64,000 nt of DNA from Frondihabitans sp. 762G35 (GCF_002074055.1 NZ_CP014619.1:992001-1056000); one strand, 5' to 3'. Shown: positions 37,589-48,152, counted from the stretch's first letter. Program-made: numbers and translations. Notes: generated by a model not told the origin, from the letters alone.

Positions 37589-40500
37589 TTGCCGCAGTCA
37601 TCGAAGAGCTTCCGCCGACAGGTCCCGGCGTCGCCGAACTTCCCCGCCATCGAGACCGGCATCCTCGCCTTCTGGAAGGGCGACGACACCTTCCAGGAGT
37701 CGATCCGCCGTCGCGAGGGCTCCGACGAGTGGGTCTTCTACGACGGCCCGCCGTTCGCCAACGGCCTCCCGCACTACGGTCACCTCCTCACCGGCTACGC
37801 GAAGGACGTCTTCCCGCGCTTCCAGACGATGCGCGGCAAGCAGGTGCATCGCCGCTTCGGCTGGGACACCCACGGCCTGCCCGCCGAGCTCGAGGCCATG
37901 CGCCAGCTCGGGATCACCGAGAAGCACGAGATCGACGACATGGGGATCGCGGAGTTCAACGCCGTGGCCCGCCGCTCCGTCCTCGAGTACACCGCCGAGT
38001 GGGAGGAGTACGTCACCCGCCAGGCGCGCTGGGTCGACTTCGAGAACGACTACAAGACCCTCGACGTCTCCTACATGGAGAGCGTCCTGTGGGCGTTCTC
38101 GCAGCTGCACGAGAAGGGCCTCGCCTACGAGGGCTTCCGCGTGCTTCCCTACTGCTGGCACGACGAGACGCCGCTGTCGAACCACGAGCTGCGGATGGAC
38201 GACGACGTCTACAAGATGCGCCAGGACCAGACGGTCACGGTCACCTTCCCGCTCGACGGAGCCAAGGCCGAGGCCCTCGGGCTGACCGGCGTCAAGGCTC
38301 TCGCCTGGACGACGACGCCGTGGACCCTGCCGACGAACCTCGCGCTCGCGGTCGGCCCCGACATCGACTACGCGGTCGTCCCCTCCGGCCCGCTCGGCGC
38401 CTCCGACGGCAGCGCCGAGGGCGTGGCGTCGTTCCTCCTGGCGGCCGACACGGTCGCCGCCTACGCGAAAGACCTGGGCTACGCCACGGCCGACGAGGCG
38501 CAGGAGGCGGTCGCTCGCACGATCGCCGGTCGCGACCTCGACGGGGTCGCCTACGACCGGCTCTGGGACTGGTACGCCGACACCGCGACCTGGGGCACCG
38601 AGAACGCCTGGCACATCCTGGTCGCCGACTACGTCGCCACCGGGGAGGGCACGGGCATCGTCCACCAGGCCCCGGCCTACGGTGAGGACGACCAGGCGGT
38701 CTGCGCCGCGGCCGGGATCCCGGTCATCGTCTCCGTCGACGAGGGCGGGCGCTTCCTGCCGATGTTCGGCGACATCGCCGGCCTCCAGGTCTTCGACGCG
38801 AACAAGCCGCTGACGCAGAAGCTCCGCGCCGAGGGGCGGCTCCTGCGCCAGGCGAGCTACGAGCACAGCTACCCGCACTGCTGGCGCTGCCGCAACCCGC
38901 TGATCTACCGGGCCGTGTCGAGCTGGTTCGTGCGCGTGACCGAGTTCCGCGACCGCCTCGTCGAGCTCAACCAGGAGATCACCTGGGTGCCCGAGAACGT
39001 CAAGGACGGCCAGTTCGGCAAGTGGATCCAGGGCGCCCGCGACTGGTCCATCTCGCGCAACCGCTACTGGGGCTCGCCGATCCCGGTCTGGAAGAGCGAC
39101 GACCCGCAGTACCCGCGCGTCGACGTCTACGGGTCGCTCGCCGACCTGGAGCGCGACTTCGGCCGCCTGCCGACGAACGCCGAGGGCCTGCCCGACCTCC
39201 ACCGCCCGTTCATCGACGAGCTGACGCGCCCCAACCCCGACGACCCGACGGGGCGCTCCACCATGCGCCGGATCGAGGACGTCTTCGACGTCTGGTTCGA
39301 CTCCGGCTCGATGCCGTTCGCGCAGGTGCACTACCCGTTCGAGAACCAGGAGTGGTTCGACTCGCACAGCCCCGCCGACTTCATCGTCGAGTACATCGGG
39401 CAGACGCGCGGCTGGTTCTACCTCCTTCACGTGCTCTCGACGGCGCTCTTCGACCGCCCGGCGTTCTCGAACGTCATCAGCCACGGCATCGTGCTCGGCT
39501 CCGACGGTCAGAAGATGTCGAAGTCGCTCCGCAACTACCCGAACGTCAACGAGGTCTTCGACCGCGACGGCGCCGACGCGATGCGCTGGTTCCTCATGTC
39601 GTCGAGCGTGATCCGCGGCGGCAACCTGATCGTCACCGAGGAGGGCATCCGCGAGTCCGTCCGGCAGTTCCTCCTTCCGCTGTGGAGCACGTACTACTTC
39701 TTCACGCTCTACGCGGCCTCGGCCGACGGCTACGAGCCGCGCCTCCGGACCGACTCCGACGACGTCCTCGACCGGTACCTCCTGGCGAAGACCGGGCGCA
39801 TGATCGACGACGTCGCCCGCGACCTCGAGCGCCTCGACTCGCCCCTCGCCACGTCGACCCTGCGTGACTTCGCCGACGTGCTGACGAACTGGTACGTGCG
39901 CCGCTCGCGCGGTCGCTTCTGGGCAGGATCCGACACCGCCGCGTTCGACACGCTCTACACGGTCCTCGAGACCCTCACCCGCGTGGCCGCACCGCTGGCG
40001 CCCCTCGTCGCCGAGGAGGTCTGGAAGGGGCTCACCGGCGGGCGGAGCGTCCACCTGGAAGACTGGCCGGACTCGTCGCTCTTCCCCGTCGACGACGCTC
40101 TCGTCGACGCCATGGACCGCGTCCGCGAGATCGCCTCGTCGGGTCTGGCCCTCCGCAAGTCGACCGGGCACCGCGTCCGGCTGCCGCTCCCGGCCCTCAC
40201 CGTCGTCTCCGCCGATCCCGACGGCCTCGCGCCGTTCCAGGGCATCCTGGCCGACGAACTGAACGTCAAGGACGTGCGCTTCGCGACCCTCACCGAGGAG
40301 AGCCTCGGCGAGTACGGCGTGACCCGGCGGCTGACGGTCAACGCGCGGGCCGCCGGTCCCCGCATCGGCAAGCAGGTGCAGCAGGCGATCCCGGCCGCCA
40401 AGAAGGGCGACTGGGAGGCGCGCGGCGAGAACGTCGTCGCCGGCGGCATCGAGCTCCTCCCGGGCGAGTTCTCGCTCGAGTTGACGGTGGCCGACGCGTC

Positions 40501-40834
40501 GAACGCGATCGCCTTCACGGGCGACGGCGGCTTCGTGCTGCTCGACACCCGCACCACGCCCGCCCTCGAACGCGAGGGCCTCGCGCGCGACGTGGTGCGT
40601 GCCGTGCAGCAGGCCAGGCGCACCGCCGATCTCGACGTGAGCGACCGCATCCGGCTCGCCCTCACGGTCGACCCGGTGGCCGAGGCCGCCGTCGAGGAGC
40701 ACCGCGACCTGATCATGAGCGAGACGCTCACCACCGCCCTGACCCTCACGCTCCGTGAGGGAGAGGCCCCCGGAGAGGCCGTCGAGGTCGGCTCCGGATC
40801 GAAAGTGACTGTCGAGGTCCAGCGCCATGAGTGA
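37589..40834 (+). CDS. ileS: isoleucyl-tRNA synthetase, eukaryotic-like type
   Basis: A 1081-residue class I synthetase. The HIGH-like motif is HYGH in [15 protein letters not shown], and KMSKS is in [12 protein letters not shown]. The long form with [13 protein letters not shown] and a large C-terminal domain is the type II (ileS2) group, many of which tolerate mupirocin; that resistance is not tested here. The TTG at 37589 is the only start upstream of the conserved N-terminus. It ends inside folC (8-base overlap). Regulation by the T-box leader is expected. Confidence 0.94.
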   Translation: MPQSSKSFRRQVPASPNFPAIETGILAFWKGDDTFQESIRRREGSDEWVFYDGPPFANGLPHYGHLLTGYAKDVFPRFQTMRGKQVHRRFGWDTHGLPAELEAMRQLGITEKHEIDDMGIAEFNAVARRSVLEYTAEWEEYVTRQARWVDFENDYKTLDVSYMESVLWAFSQLHEKGLAYEGFRVLPYCWHDETPLSNHELRMDDDVYKMRQDQTVTVTFPLDGAKAEALGLTGVKALAWTTTPWTLPTNLALAVGPDIDYAVVPSGPLGASDGSAEGVASFLLAADTVAAYAKDLGYATADEAQEAVARTIAGRDLDGVAYDRLWDWYADTATWGTENAWHILVADYVATGEGTGIVHQAPAYGEDDQAVCAAAGIPVIVSVDEGGRFLPMFGDIAGLQVFDANKPLTQKLRAEGRLLRQASYEHSYPHCWRCRNPLIYRAVSSWFVRVTEFRDRLVELNQEITWVPENVKDGQFGKWIQGARDWSISRNRYWGSPIPVWKSDDPQYPRVDVYGSLADLERDFGRLPTNAEGLPDLHRPFIDELTRPNPDDPTGRSTMRRIEDVFDVWFDSGSMPFAQVHYPFENQEWFDSHSPADFIVEYIGQTRGWFYLLHVLSTALFDRPAFSNVISHGIVLGSDGQKMSKSLRNYPNVNEVFDRDGADAMRWFLMSSSVIRGGNLIVTEEGIRESVRQFLLPLWSTYYFFTLYAASADGYEPRLRTDSDDVLDRYLLAKTGRMIDDVARDLERLDSPLATSTLRDFADVLTNWYVRRSRGRFWAGSDTAAFDTLYTVLETLTRVAAPLAPLVAEEVWKGLTGGRSVHLEDWPDSSLFPVDDALVDAMDRVREIASSGLALRKSTGHRVRLPLPALTVVSADPDGLAPFQGILADELNVKDVRFATLTEESLGEYGVTRRLTVNARAAGPRIGKQVQQAIPAAKKGDWEARGENVVAGGIELLPGEFSLELTVADASNAIAFTGDGGFVLLDTRTTPALEREGLARDVVRAVQQARRTADLDVSDRIRLALTVDPVAEAAVEEHRDLIMSETLTTALTLTLREGEAPGEAVEVGSGSKVTVEVQRHE

Positions 40835-42347
40835 CACCCCCAACACCCCCCGTGACGACGAGGACGACGAGACCGTCGACACCGGAGCCCTCGCCGACGT
40901 CTTCGGGACGCGCGACGACTTCGGCGACTTCCCGACTCTCGGCGACGACGACGAGCGCGACCACGACGACCGAGACGACGCCCGTCCGGCGTCCCCCGAC
41001 GAGTCGGCCGACCAGGCCGCGGCCCGGACCGTGTACGAGGAGCTCCTCGCGCGGATCGGCGAGAACGCCCCGCAGCCGCGGCTCGGGGCGACGCGGCGGG
41101 CGGTCGAGCTGCTCGGCGACCCGCAGCGCTCCTACCCCGTGATCCACATCACGGGCACGAACGGCAAGACGTCGACGAGCCGCATGATCGAGAGCATCCT
41201 GCGGGCCTACGGCCTGCGGACCGGCCTCATGACGAGCCCCCACCTCACGAGGGTCAACGAGCGCATCGTCATCGACGGGGAGTCGATCTCCGACGCCGCC
41301 CTCGCGGAGAACTGGCGCGACATCCAGCCCTACCTCCTCATGGTCGACACCGAGCTCGCGGCCGCCGCCGAGGAGCCGCTGACCTACTTCGAGGCCCTGA
41401 CGGTCCTCGCGTTCGCCTCGTTCGCGGACGCCCCGGTCGACGTCGTCGTGCTGGAGGTCGGCATGGGCGGCGAGTGGGACTCCACGAACGTCGCGGACGG
41501 CCAGGTCGCCGTCTTCACGCCGATCGCCCTCGACCACACCAAGCGCCTCGGCGACACCGTGACGGAGATCGCGCGGACCAAGTCGGGCATCATCAAACCC
41601 AGCGCGAACGTCGTCACGTCCGCGCAGCTGCCGGAGGCCCTCGCCGAGCTCGAGCGCGCCGCCGACCTGACGGAGTCGACCCTCGCCGTCGAGGGGACGG
41701 GCTTCGAGGTGCTCTCCTCGGCCGTCGCGGTCGGCGGGCAGCTCATCTCGGTGCGGGGCATCGCGGGGCGCTACGACGACCTGGCGCTGCCGTTCTTCGG
41801 GCGTCACCAGGCGCAGAACGCGGCGACGGCCATCGCCGCCGTCGAGACCTTCCTCGGCAACGGGAGCCAGGCGCTCGACCCGGAGATCCTGGCGACCGGC
41901 CTGTCTCAGGCGACCTCCCCGGGCCGGCTGCAGATCCTCGCGAACGACCCGCTCATCCTGCTCGACGCCGCGCACAACCCGCACGGGGCGAGGGCGCTGG
42001 CCGACGCGCTGGGGGAGTACTTCCAGCTCGATCGCGTCGTCGCCGTCCTCGCCGTCCTCGCCGACAAGGACGCCGCGGGCATCATCCGGGCGCTCGCGCC
42101 CGCCGTCGAGCAGTTCGTGATCACGCAGTCCGACTCCGACCGGTCTCTCGACGCCGACGAACTCGCGTCGATCGTGGTGGGTATCGTGGGCCCCGACCGC
42201 GTCACCGTCGAGACCAACGTCGTGACCGCCCTCGGCGTCGCCCGCGACCTGGCCGAGGAGTCCGAGAAGGGCGGCGTCGTCGTCACCGGATCGATCACCC
42301 TCGTGGGCGAGGTCCTCGCGCTCACCGAAGAAGACGGATGGAAATGA
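40827..42347 (+). CDS. folC: folylpolyglutamate synthase / dihydrofolate synthase
   Basis: A 506-residue Mur-ligase-family enzyme that adds glutamates to folates. The P-loop [11 protein letters not shown] is near residue 110; [14 protein letters not shown] and the C-terminal DAAHNPHGA are catalytic landmarks. An acidic N-terminal extension of about 65 residues (rich in Asp and Glu) precedes the usual start of the fold. Overlaps ileS by eight bases and the next gene by four, so ileS-folC-DUF4233 gene-ndk look like one operon. Confidence 0.92.
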   Translation: MSDTPNTPRDDEDDETVDTGALADVFGTRDDFGDFPTLGDDDERDHDDRDDARPASPDESADQAAARTVYEELLARIGENAPQPRLGATRRAVELLGDPQRSYPVIHITGTNGKTSTSRMIESILRAYGLRTGLMTSPHLTRVNERIVIDGESISDAALAENWRDIQPYLLMVDTELAAAAEEPLTYFEALTVLAFASFADAPVDVVVLEVGMGGEWDSTNVADGQVAVFTPIALDHTKRLGDTVTEIARTKSGIIKPSANVVTSAQLPEALAELERAADLTESTLAVEGTGFEVLSSAVAVGGQLISVRGIAGRYDDLALPFFGRHQAQNAATAIAAVETFLGNGSQALDPEILATGLSQATSPGRLQILANDPLILLDAAHNPHGARALADALGEYFQLDRVVAVLAVLADKDAAGIIRALAPAVEQFVITQSDSDRSLDADELASIVVGIVGPDRVTVETNVVTALGVARDLAEESEKGGVVVTGSITLVGEVLALTEEDGWK

Positions 42348-42796
42348 CCGACACCCCCGCCGGCGCCCCGGGCGGAGACTCGCCCGACCAGGTGGCGGCT
42401 CCCGCGAAGACGCGTCGGCCGCGCCGCGAGCGGAGCCTGACCGAGAGCCTGCTCTCGATCATGCTCGTGCTCGAGGCCTTCGTGCTGTTCTTCGTGATCC
42501 TCAACGTCGCGGGTGCGCGCATCCTGCCCACCGGTGTCGCCTGGGGCGGCGGACTCGCGCTCATCGCCCTGATGCTGCTCACCTCGGGCGTCGTGCGCTA
42601 CCGCTGGGGCGTCGTCCTCGGCTGCGTCCTCCAGGTCGCCATCGCCCTCACCGGGCTGCTGGTCGGGTTGATGTGGGTCGTCGCCGCCCTGTTCATCGGC
42701 CTCTGGATCTTCTGCCTCTACAAGGGCGTCACGATCGACCGGCGCAACGCCGCCTACCGAGCCTGGCTCGAGCAGAACCCCGGCGCCTCCGCCTGA
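42344..42796 (+). CDS. DUF4233 membrane protein
   Basis: A 150-residue protein with a basic N-terminus (RRPRRERSL) and four hydrophobic helices between about residues 35 and 135. A DUF4233 protein follows folC in many actinobacteria, including M. tuberculosis Rv2446c. No function is known. The ATG at 42344 overlaps the folC stop (ATGA); an in-frame ATG at 42338 is an alternative. Confidence 0.82.
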   Translation: MTDTPAGAPGGDSPDQVAAPAKTRRPRRERSLTESLLSIMLVLEAFVLFFVILNVAGARILPTGVAWGGGLALIALMLLTSGVVRYRWGVVLGCVLQVAIALTGLLVGLMWVVAALFIGLWIFCLYKGVTIDRRNAAYRAWLEQNPGASA

Positions 42797-42839
42797 CCAG
42801 ACCTCCCTACCGCCTCCCACCCCTCACCGAAGGAGACAC

Positions 42840-43259
42840 GTGTCCGACCTCGAAGAAACCCTGGTGCTCGTCAAGCCCGACGGCGTCGCCCGCAACCTGA
42901 CCGGCGAGATCCTGCGCCGGATCGAAGCCAAGGGCTACGGCCTCGTCGACATCAAGTTCGTGGAGGCCGACCGGGCCCTCCTCGCGGCCCACTACGAGGA
43001 GCACGTCGGCAAGCCGTTCTACGAGCCCCTCGTGGAGTTCATGGAGTCCGGCCCCATCGTCGCGATCCGCGTCGAGGGCAACGGCGTCATCGCCGGGTTC
43101 CGCTCGCTCGCAGGAGCCACGGACCCGACGGCCGCCGCGCCCGGCACCATCCGCGGCGACCTCGGCCGCGACTGGGGCCTCAAGGTGCAGCAGAACCTGG
43201 TGCACGGCAGCGACTCGGTCGAGAGTGCGGCCCGCGAACTCTCCCTCTGGTTCAAGTAA
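42840..43259 (+). CDS. ndk: nucleoside diphosphate kinase
   Basis: A 139-residue enzyme that transfers the terminal phosphate of ATP to other nucleoside diphosphates. The phospho-accepting His122 is in NLVHGSDSVESA, and the N-terminus ETLVLVKPDGVARNL is typical. The GTG start has AGGAG four bases upstream (42831-42835). Same neighbourhood as in M. tuberculosis (folC-Rv2446c-ndkA-rne). Confidence 0.95.
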   Translation: MSDLEETLVLVKPDGVARNLTGEILRRIEAKGYGLVDIKFVEADRALLAAHYEEHVGKPFYEPLVEFMESGPIVAIRVEGNGVIAGFRSLAGATDPTAAAPGTIRGDLGRDWGLKVQQNLVHGSDSVESAARELSLWFK

Positions 43260-43360
43260 GAAGGCCCCGGCACGGCCGCTCGCGGCGTTGTCGTCGGTTG
43301 CGATAGCGCCGCTATCGCCGCCCTCCTCCGCCTTGCGTTCGGTCGCACCGGAGCCTTCTT
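43258..43360 (+). repeat. nested inverted repeats after ndk
   Basis: AAGAAGGC at 43258 pairs with GCCTTCTT at the far end (43353-43360). Between them lies a 9-bp perfect palindrome, GCGATAGCG and CGCTATCGC (43300-43318). The whole can fold as one large stem-loop ahead of the main terminator. Confidence 0.6.
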
Positions 43361-43373
43361 GAGATCGACCGCG

Positions 43374-43415
43374 CACGACGAAGCCCCGCACCTATGGGTG
43401 CGGGGCTTCGTCGTG
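43374..43415. terminator. bidirectional terminator between ndk and dsbA-like gene
   Basis: CACGACGAAGCCCCGCACC and its exact complement flank a four-base loop, giving a 19-bp perfect stem between convergent genes. Confidence 0.88.
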
Positions 43416-43424
43416 CTGCGAGAC

Positions 43425-44300
43425 CTACTTGGCCGTCGCCTGCGACGTGACGAACGAGGCGAAAGCGGCCGCGTCGGTCAGCGAGCCGCCGTACTGCTTG
43501 CCGTTCACGAGGACGGTCGGGGTCCCGGTCAGCTTCGCGACGGAGGAGTTCGGCAGCTTCTGGGTCAGCGCTCGCTGCGTGGCGTCGCCGACCCATTTCT
43601 CGAACGTCTTGTCGGTGATGCACTTCGGGATCGACGCGTTCGTCGCCCCCGCGGTCTTCACCATGCTGACGAGTTTGTCGTCGCCGAGCCCGTTCGACTG
43701 CTCCGGCGGCTGGTTCTTGTAGAACTCCGCCACGACGTCGAGGAACTTGTCGGGCTCGTAGTTGGCGACGCACGCCGCGGCGTTCGCCGAGCGGGTCGAG
43801 TACTTGTTGCCGAGCGAGGACGCGTCGAGGATGGCCAGGGGGTGGATCTCGTAGGTGACCGCGCCCTTCTTCAGCCACTCGTTGATCTGCGTGGCGTTCG
43901 TCGTCTCGAACTGGTTGCAGTAGGGGCACTGGAAGTCGACGTACGCCGTGATGTTGACGGTCTTCGTCATCGCCTTCTGGTCGGTCGCCTTCGGCGCCTC
44001 GCCGCCCTTGAGGGCCGCGGTCTGGACGGCCGTGACGGCGCCGGTGCTGGCGTTCCCCTGGAGCAGGATGCCGTCGCTCGCCATGTTCTTCGGCCCCGGC
44101 GCTCCGGGACCGGTCGCGTTGACGATGATCAGCACGACCACGGTCGCGACGGCGAGGACGCCCACGACGAGCCCGCCCTGCGCGAAGACGCGATTGCGAC
44201 GCTTCTTCTTGGCGGCGGCCTCGCGGGCGACGCGCGCCTTCTCGCGGGCTTCCTCACGCCGATCGCGCTTGTTGGGACCGTTGTCGGGGGGCGGAGTCAT
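43425..44300 (-). CDS. membrane-anchored DsbA-like thiol-disulfide oxidoreductase
   Basis: A 291-residue protein with a basic cytoplasmic start, one transmembrane helix (about 42-62) and an extracellular thioredoxin-fold domain. The active site is CPYC in AYVDFQCPYCNQFE and the cis-Pro loop is LTGTPTVLVNGKQYGG. Two further cysteines occur in the helical insertion. With the VKOR protein encoded just upstream it should form the oxidative folding pair: VKOR re-oxidises this protein. Confidence 0.88.
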   Translation of the reverse strand: MTPPPDNGPNKRDRREEAREKARVAREAAAKKKRRNRVFAQGGLVVGVLAVATVVVLIIVNATGPGAPGPKNMASDGILLQGNASTGAVTAVQTAALKGGEAPKATDQKAMTKTVNITAYVDFQCPYCNQFETTNATQINEWLKKGAVTYEIHPLAILDASSLGNKYSTRSANAAACVANYEPDKFLDVVAEFYKNQPPEQSNGLGDDKLVSMVKTAGATNASIPKCITDKTFEKWVGDATQRALTQKLPNSSVAKLTGTPTVLVNGKQYGGSLTDAAAFASFVTSQATAK

Positions 44301-44460
44301 GTGTCCTCGGATCTGCGGTGGGTATCGGTTCTCGGCCGGCGTCCGCCGACTCGCCGGGCCAGGGGGCCCACGGGCAGGACTTTACGGGGGCCCGACTGGT
44401 GTTCCCTGAAAGATCGCGGCGTGGCTCCTGCGGTCTCGCCCGCGGGCCCCGGGCGGGCGC

Positions 44461-45069
44461 TCAGCCGAACAGGTACGACGGCAGGAGCGGGAAGTGCTGC
44501 AGGATGATCGCCACGATCACGAGGTAGTTGATCGCCGGCACGATCCACGAGTAGGGCAGGAAGGCGCGGGCACGCCTCCGCAGCGTCTCGTTGCCCGTCA
44601 GACGCCCGGTGGCGACGTTCCAGACGGTGAAGATCCAGAACATCGGGATCGTCACCGACCAGACGAGCATGCACCAGGGGCAGAGCGATCCGATGGCGTA
44701 GACGGTCTGGGTGAAGAGCCAGGTCACGAAGACCCAGGAGAGGAAGAGCCCGACGTTGAAGGCCACCCAGTACCAGCGGGCGAACCGGGCACCGGCGAGG
44801 AGGCCGATGCCGACCGCGACCGGAGCGACGAATCCGGAGACGCCGAGCAGGGGGTTCGGGAAGCCGAAGAGGTGCGACTGCGCGCTGTTGATGACGTTGG
44901 TGCAGGAGACGAACGGGTTGATGTCGCAGCTCAGCGCCTGCTTCGGATTCTCGAGCAGACCGATCTTCTCGACGACCAGCGTGAACGACCCGTAGAGGCC
45001 CACGAGCCCCGCGACGATCAGCAGGATCGCCGCGACGAAGGGCGGCTTGGCAGTGGTGGGGGACGACAC
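44461..45069 (-). CDS. vitamin K epoxide reductase (VKOR) family protein
   Basis: A 202-residue polytopic membrane protein. The family's redox residues are visible: the loop pair Cys48 and Cys56 (SCDINPFVSC) and the CxxC in SLCPWCMLVW. VKOR homologues replace DsbB in actinobacteria, oxidising DsbA-like proteins and passing electrons to menaquinone. GTG 45069 is preceded at close range by a -10 box, so the gene is probably leaderless. Confidence 0.9.
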   Translation of the reverse strand: MSSPTTAKPPFVAAILLIVAGLVGLYGSFTLVVEKIGLLENPKQALSCDINPFVSCTNVINSAQSHLFGFPNPLLGVSGFVAPVAVGIGLLAGARFARWYWVAFNVGLFLSWVFVTWLFTQTVYAIGSLCPWCMLVWSVTIPMFWIFTVWNVATGRLTGNETLRRRARAFLPYSWIVPAINYLVIVAIILQHFPLLPSYLFG

Positions 45070-45075
45070 CCTGGG

Positions 45076-45081
45076 ATTATG
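45076..45081 (-). promoter_or_regulatory. -10 element of leaderless VKOR gene
   Basis: CATAAT on the minus strand is followed by six bases and the GTG start at 45069, with no ribosome site. Confidence 0.6.
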
Positions 45082-45386
45082 ACATGCGTCGAATCGCCGC
45101 CCCGGGGCATCGCGTGCGATAATCGGGGGAGTCCCAGGGTGAGAGCCGGGCGAGCTTTCCGGTCGCCGTGTCCAAGAACGGCACGGAGCCGTGATTTGAC
45201 GGCGAAGGCCGGTAGACAGATTTTTCTCATGCGGCCCAGACGGCCCGCGTGACAGCACAGATTTCGCGAGATCGTGACAACGCAGCCGGTGCTCCGGTTC
45301 GCGGCACGACGCTCGCCGAAGAAGATTTCCCGGCGGGGGCTGACGCACCGTGTCAGGTCGCCCCGGGACGAGGAGTTGCACCACCG
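45082..45386 (+). other. rne upstream region
   Basis: About 300 bases between the VKOR promoter and the preferred rne start. It has several GC-rich inverted segments and a T-run at 45221-45225, so a structured 5' leader is likely. RNase E genes are often autoregulated through their leaders, but no known leader motif is recognised. An open frame from GTG 45249 runs into rne and could be a longer N-terminus. Confidence 0.4.
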
Positions 45387-48152
45387 ATGGTGGAGAAGAA
45401 CGACACACCGAAGAACGGCCCGAAGAAGAGAAGTCGGTTGTTCGCGGGTTTCCGCTCGCGACAGACGACGCCCGCGGCGGAACCAGCGCCCGAGTCCCCC
45501 CGGGTCGAAGCCCTTTCCCCCCTTTCTCGCGCAGCCGGAGAGGTCCCCGCGACCCCGGCAGCCGATGCTGACGTGCCCCAGGAGGCCCACGCCGTGACCG
45601 ACGAGAACGGCTCCGCGCCGTCCACCCCCGTCCATCTGATCGACACCGAGGCGCTCGAGCGCGACGAGGCGGATTCGACCCCCGAGGTCGCTCCCGCCCT
45701 GGCGTCGCCGTTCCAGGCCCCGCTCACGACGACGAGCCTGATCTTCCACGCTCCCGAGATCGCGCCGCTCCCGCCGCGCGACCGCCGCGACGCCGACGAC
45801 GACGACGATGACGACGACGAGCGCGGAGCCCCCGGGCGTCGCCGCACCCGTCAGCGCAGCGGATCGCCCGACGGCCGGTCCGACGAGGTCACCTCGAGCC
45901 GGACCCGCAGCCGCGCGAACCGCGAGCCGCGCGAGCAGCGCGAACCGGAGCTCATCACCGAGCCCCAGCGGATCAAGGGCTCGACGCGACTCGAGGCGAA
46001 GAAGCAGCGTCGCCGCGACGGCCGCGACGCCGGCCGGCGTCGCCCGGTGGTGACCGAGGCCGAGTTCCTCGCCCGCCGCGAGAGCGTCGACCGCAAGATG
46101 ATCGTCCGCTCGCAGGGCGAGAGCATCCAGATCGGCGTCCTCGAAGACGGGATCCTCGCCGAGCACTACGTCGCCAAGGCGCAGAACGTCTCCCTCATCG
46201 GAAACGTCTACCTCGGCCGCGTGCAGAACGTCCTGCCGAGCATGGAGGCCGCGTTCGTCGACATCGGGCGCGGTCGCAACGCGGTCCTCTACTCCGGCGA
46301 GGTCGACTGGGACAGCGTCGAGCACGGCAACCAGCCGCGTCGCATCGAGCTCGCGCTCAAGCCGGGCGACCGCGTTCTCGTCCAGGTCACGAAGGACCCG
46401 GTGGGCCACAAGGGCGCTCGCCTGACGAGCCAGATCTCGCTCCCCGGCCGCTTCCTCGTCTACGTGCCCAACGGCTCCATGAACGGGATCAGCCGCAAGC
46501 TGCCCGACACCGAGCGCGCGCGCCTCAAGAAGATCCTCAAGGAGGCTCTGCCCGAGAACACCGGCGTCATCGTGCGCACGGCCGCCGAGGGCGCCACGGA
46601 GGAGCAGCTCACGCTCGACGTGAAGCGCCTGCTCAACCAGTGGGCCGACATCTCCAAGAAGGTGGAGTCGGGCAACGCCCCGAACCTCCTGCACTCCGAG
46701 CCCGACCTCCTCATCAAGATCGTCCGCGACGTCTTCAACGAGGACTTCCACGAGCTCGTCATCGACGGCGAGGACGCCCGCGAGACCATCGAGCAGTACC
46801 TCTCGGCCGTCGCGCCCGACCTCCTCGACCGCCTCAAGCCCTACGAGGGCGACGGCGACAGCTTCGACGACTACCGGCTCAACGAACAGATCGACAAGGC
46901 CCTCGACCGCAAGGTCTGGCTCCCCTCCGGCGGCTCGCTCGTCATCGACCGCACCGAGGCCATGACCGTCGTCGACGTCAACACGGGCAAGTTCGTCGGG
47001 TCCGGCGGCAACCTCGAGGAGACCGTCACGAAGAACAACATCGAGGCCGCGGAGGAGCTCGTCCGTCAGCTCCGCCTCCGCGACATCGGCGGGATCATCG
47101 TGGTCGACTTCATCGACATGGTCCTCGAGACCAACCGCGACCTCGTGCTGCGCCGCCTCGTCGAGTGCCTGAGCCGCGACCGCACCAAGCACCAGGTCGC
47201 CGAGGTCACCTCGCTCGGCCTCGTGCAGATGACGCGCAAGAAGCTCGGCCTCGGCCTCATGGAGTCGTTCCAGGAGATCGGCGTCGACCGCCAGCAGGCG
47301 CAGGAGCAGCAGCAGCAGAACCGCCAGAAGTCGCAGGAGCGTCGCCGCGCCAAGGCGCAGAACGGCCCCGCCCGCACCGGTGCGCCCACGTCGCCCGCGC
47401 ACCCGATCACGGCCTCCACCCACGCCATCACCGACGACGTCAAGAACGCGCTCGCGAAGATCGCGGCCTCGACGATCGCTCACGGCGACAGTGAGACGGC
47501 GGCGGCGGCGAGCGAGACGGCAGCGGCCGTCGAGGCGGCCATCGACGCGGTCGCGGCGAGCATCGCACCGGTCGAGGGCGGCAGCGCCCCGGCAGCCGAC
47601 GACGCGTCGACCGCAGGAGCCGCGGCTCCTGCCCCCGAGTCCGGCTCCGGCCGCTCGCGGCGCGGCCGCGGTCGCCGCGCCTCCTCGTCGACGCAGGCGG
47701 CCGCCCCGCAGGCCGAGGCTCCCGCCGACGCCGCCGGCCTGATCGACGTGCCCGCGACCGAGCCCGCCGCCGTCGTGCCGCCGGTCGAGCCGACCTCCCC
47801 GGTCGTCGACATCGTCGAGGAGACCGCACCGACCGCGCGTCCCGAGAAGGCGTCGCGCCGCTCGCAGGCCACCGTCACCTCCTCCGAGGCGACCGTCGCG
47901 ATCCTCGACATCCCCGTGGCGAAGGTGGAGCGTGCTCCCCGTCGCATCAGCACGCACGACGCCGAGCAGATCCTCGACTCGGTGCTCGGCGCGCTGCCCG
48001 AGCCGAAGCAGCCCGGTCAGGGGCGAAACCGGTCGCGTCGGGCCTCCAGCACCGGGACGGTCTCCGCTCCCGCGCCGGACGCCGCGGCCGACGCCGGCGC
48101 GACGGACGGCCCGTCGATCCTGGGTGTAGGAGTGGCGTCGGACGACCTGTGA
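45387..48152 (+). CDS. rne: ribonuclease E/G
   Basis: An RNase E/G of about 921 residues. A disordered acidic/basic N-terminal region of about 230 residues includes a run of eight Asp (DDDDDDDD) and an Arg-rich stretch. The S1 domain begins near SLIGNVYLGRVQNVLPSMEAAF, and the catalytic DNase I-like domain holds TVVDVNTGKFVG and VVDFIDM with the Mg-binding aspartates. The C-terminal 250 residues are Ala/Pro/Arg-rich. Unlike the enterobacterial enzyme, the catalytic core is central. Start uncertain: ATG 45387 (AGGAG 11 bases upstream) is preferred over GTG 45249. Confidence 0.88.
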   Translation: MVEKNDTPKNGPKKRSRLFAGFRSRQTTPAAEPAPESPRVEALSPLSRAAGEVPATPAADADVPQEAHAVTDENGSAPSTPVHLIDTEALERDEADSTPEVAPALASPFQAPLTTTSLIFHAPEIAPLPPRDRRDADDDDDDDDERGAPGRRRTRQRSGSPDGRSDEVTSSRTRSRANREPREQREPELITEPQRIKGSTRLEAKKQRRRDGRDAGRRRPVVTEAEFLARRESVDRKMIVRSQGESIQIGVLEDGILAEHYVAKAQNVSLIGNVYLGRVQNVLPSMEAAFVDIGRGRNAVLYSGEVDWDSVEHGNQPRRIELALKPGDRVLVQVTKDPVGHKGARLTSQISLPGRFLVYVPNGSMNGISRKLPDTERARLKKILKEALPENTGVIVRTAAEGATEEQLTLDVKRLLNQWADISKKVESGNAPNLLHSEPDLLIKIVRDVFNEDFHELVIDGEDARETIEQYLSAVAPDLLDRLKPYEGDGDSFDDYRLNEQIDKALDRKVWLPSGGSLVIDRTEAMTVVDVNTGKFVGSGGNLEETVTKNNIEAAEELVRQLRLRDIGGIIVVDFIDMVLETNRDLVLRRLVECLSRDRTKHQVAEVTSLGLVQMTRKKLGLGLMESFQEIGVDRQQAQEQQQQNRQKSQERRRAKAQNGPARTGAPTSPAHPITASTHAITDDVKNALAKIAASTIAHGDSETAAAASETAAAVEAAIDAVAASIAPVEGGSAPAADDASTAGAAAPAPESGSGRSRRGRGRRASSSTQAAAPQAEAPADAAGLIDVPATEPAAVVPPVEPTSPVVDIVEETAPTARPEKASRRSQATVTSSEATVAILDIPVAKVERAPRRISTHDAEQILDSVLGALPEPKQPGQGRNRSRRASSTGTVSAPAPDAAADAGATDGPSILGVGVASDDL

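Noticed and set aside
37598-40882. Open antisense frame of 1094 codons opposite ileS
   Set aside because: ileS is well conserved and complete on the plus strand; the antisense frame is the usual mirror of GC-rich codon use.
43300-43318. dif-like recombination site
   Set aside because: It is a short palindrome inside a terminator region and lacks the 11-6-11 layout of XerC/XerD sites.
45018-47957. Open antisense frame of 979 codons opposite rne
   Set aside because: No domain is recognisable; rne on the other strand explains the sequence.
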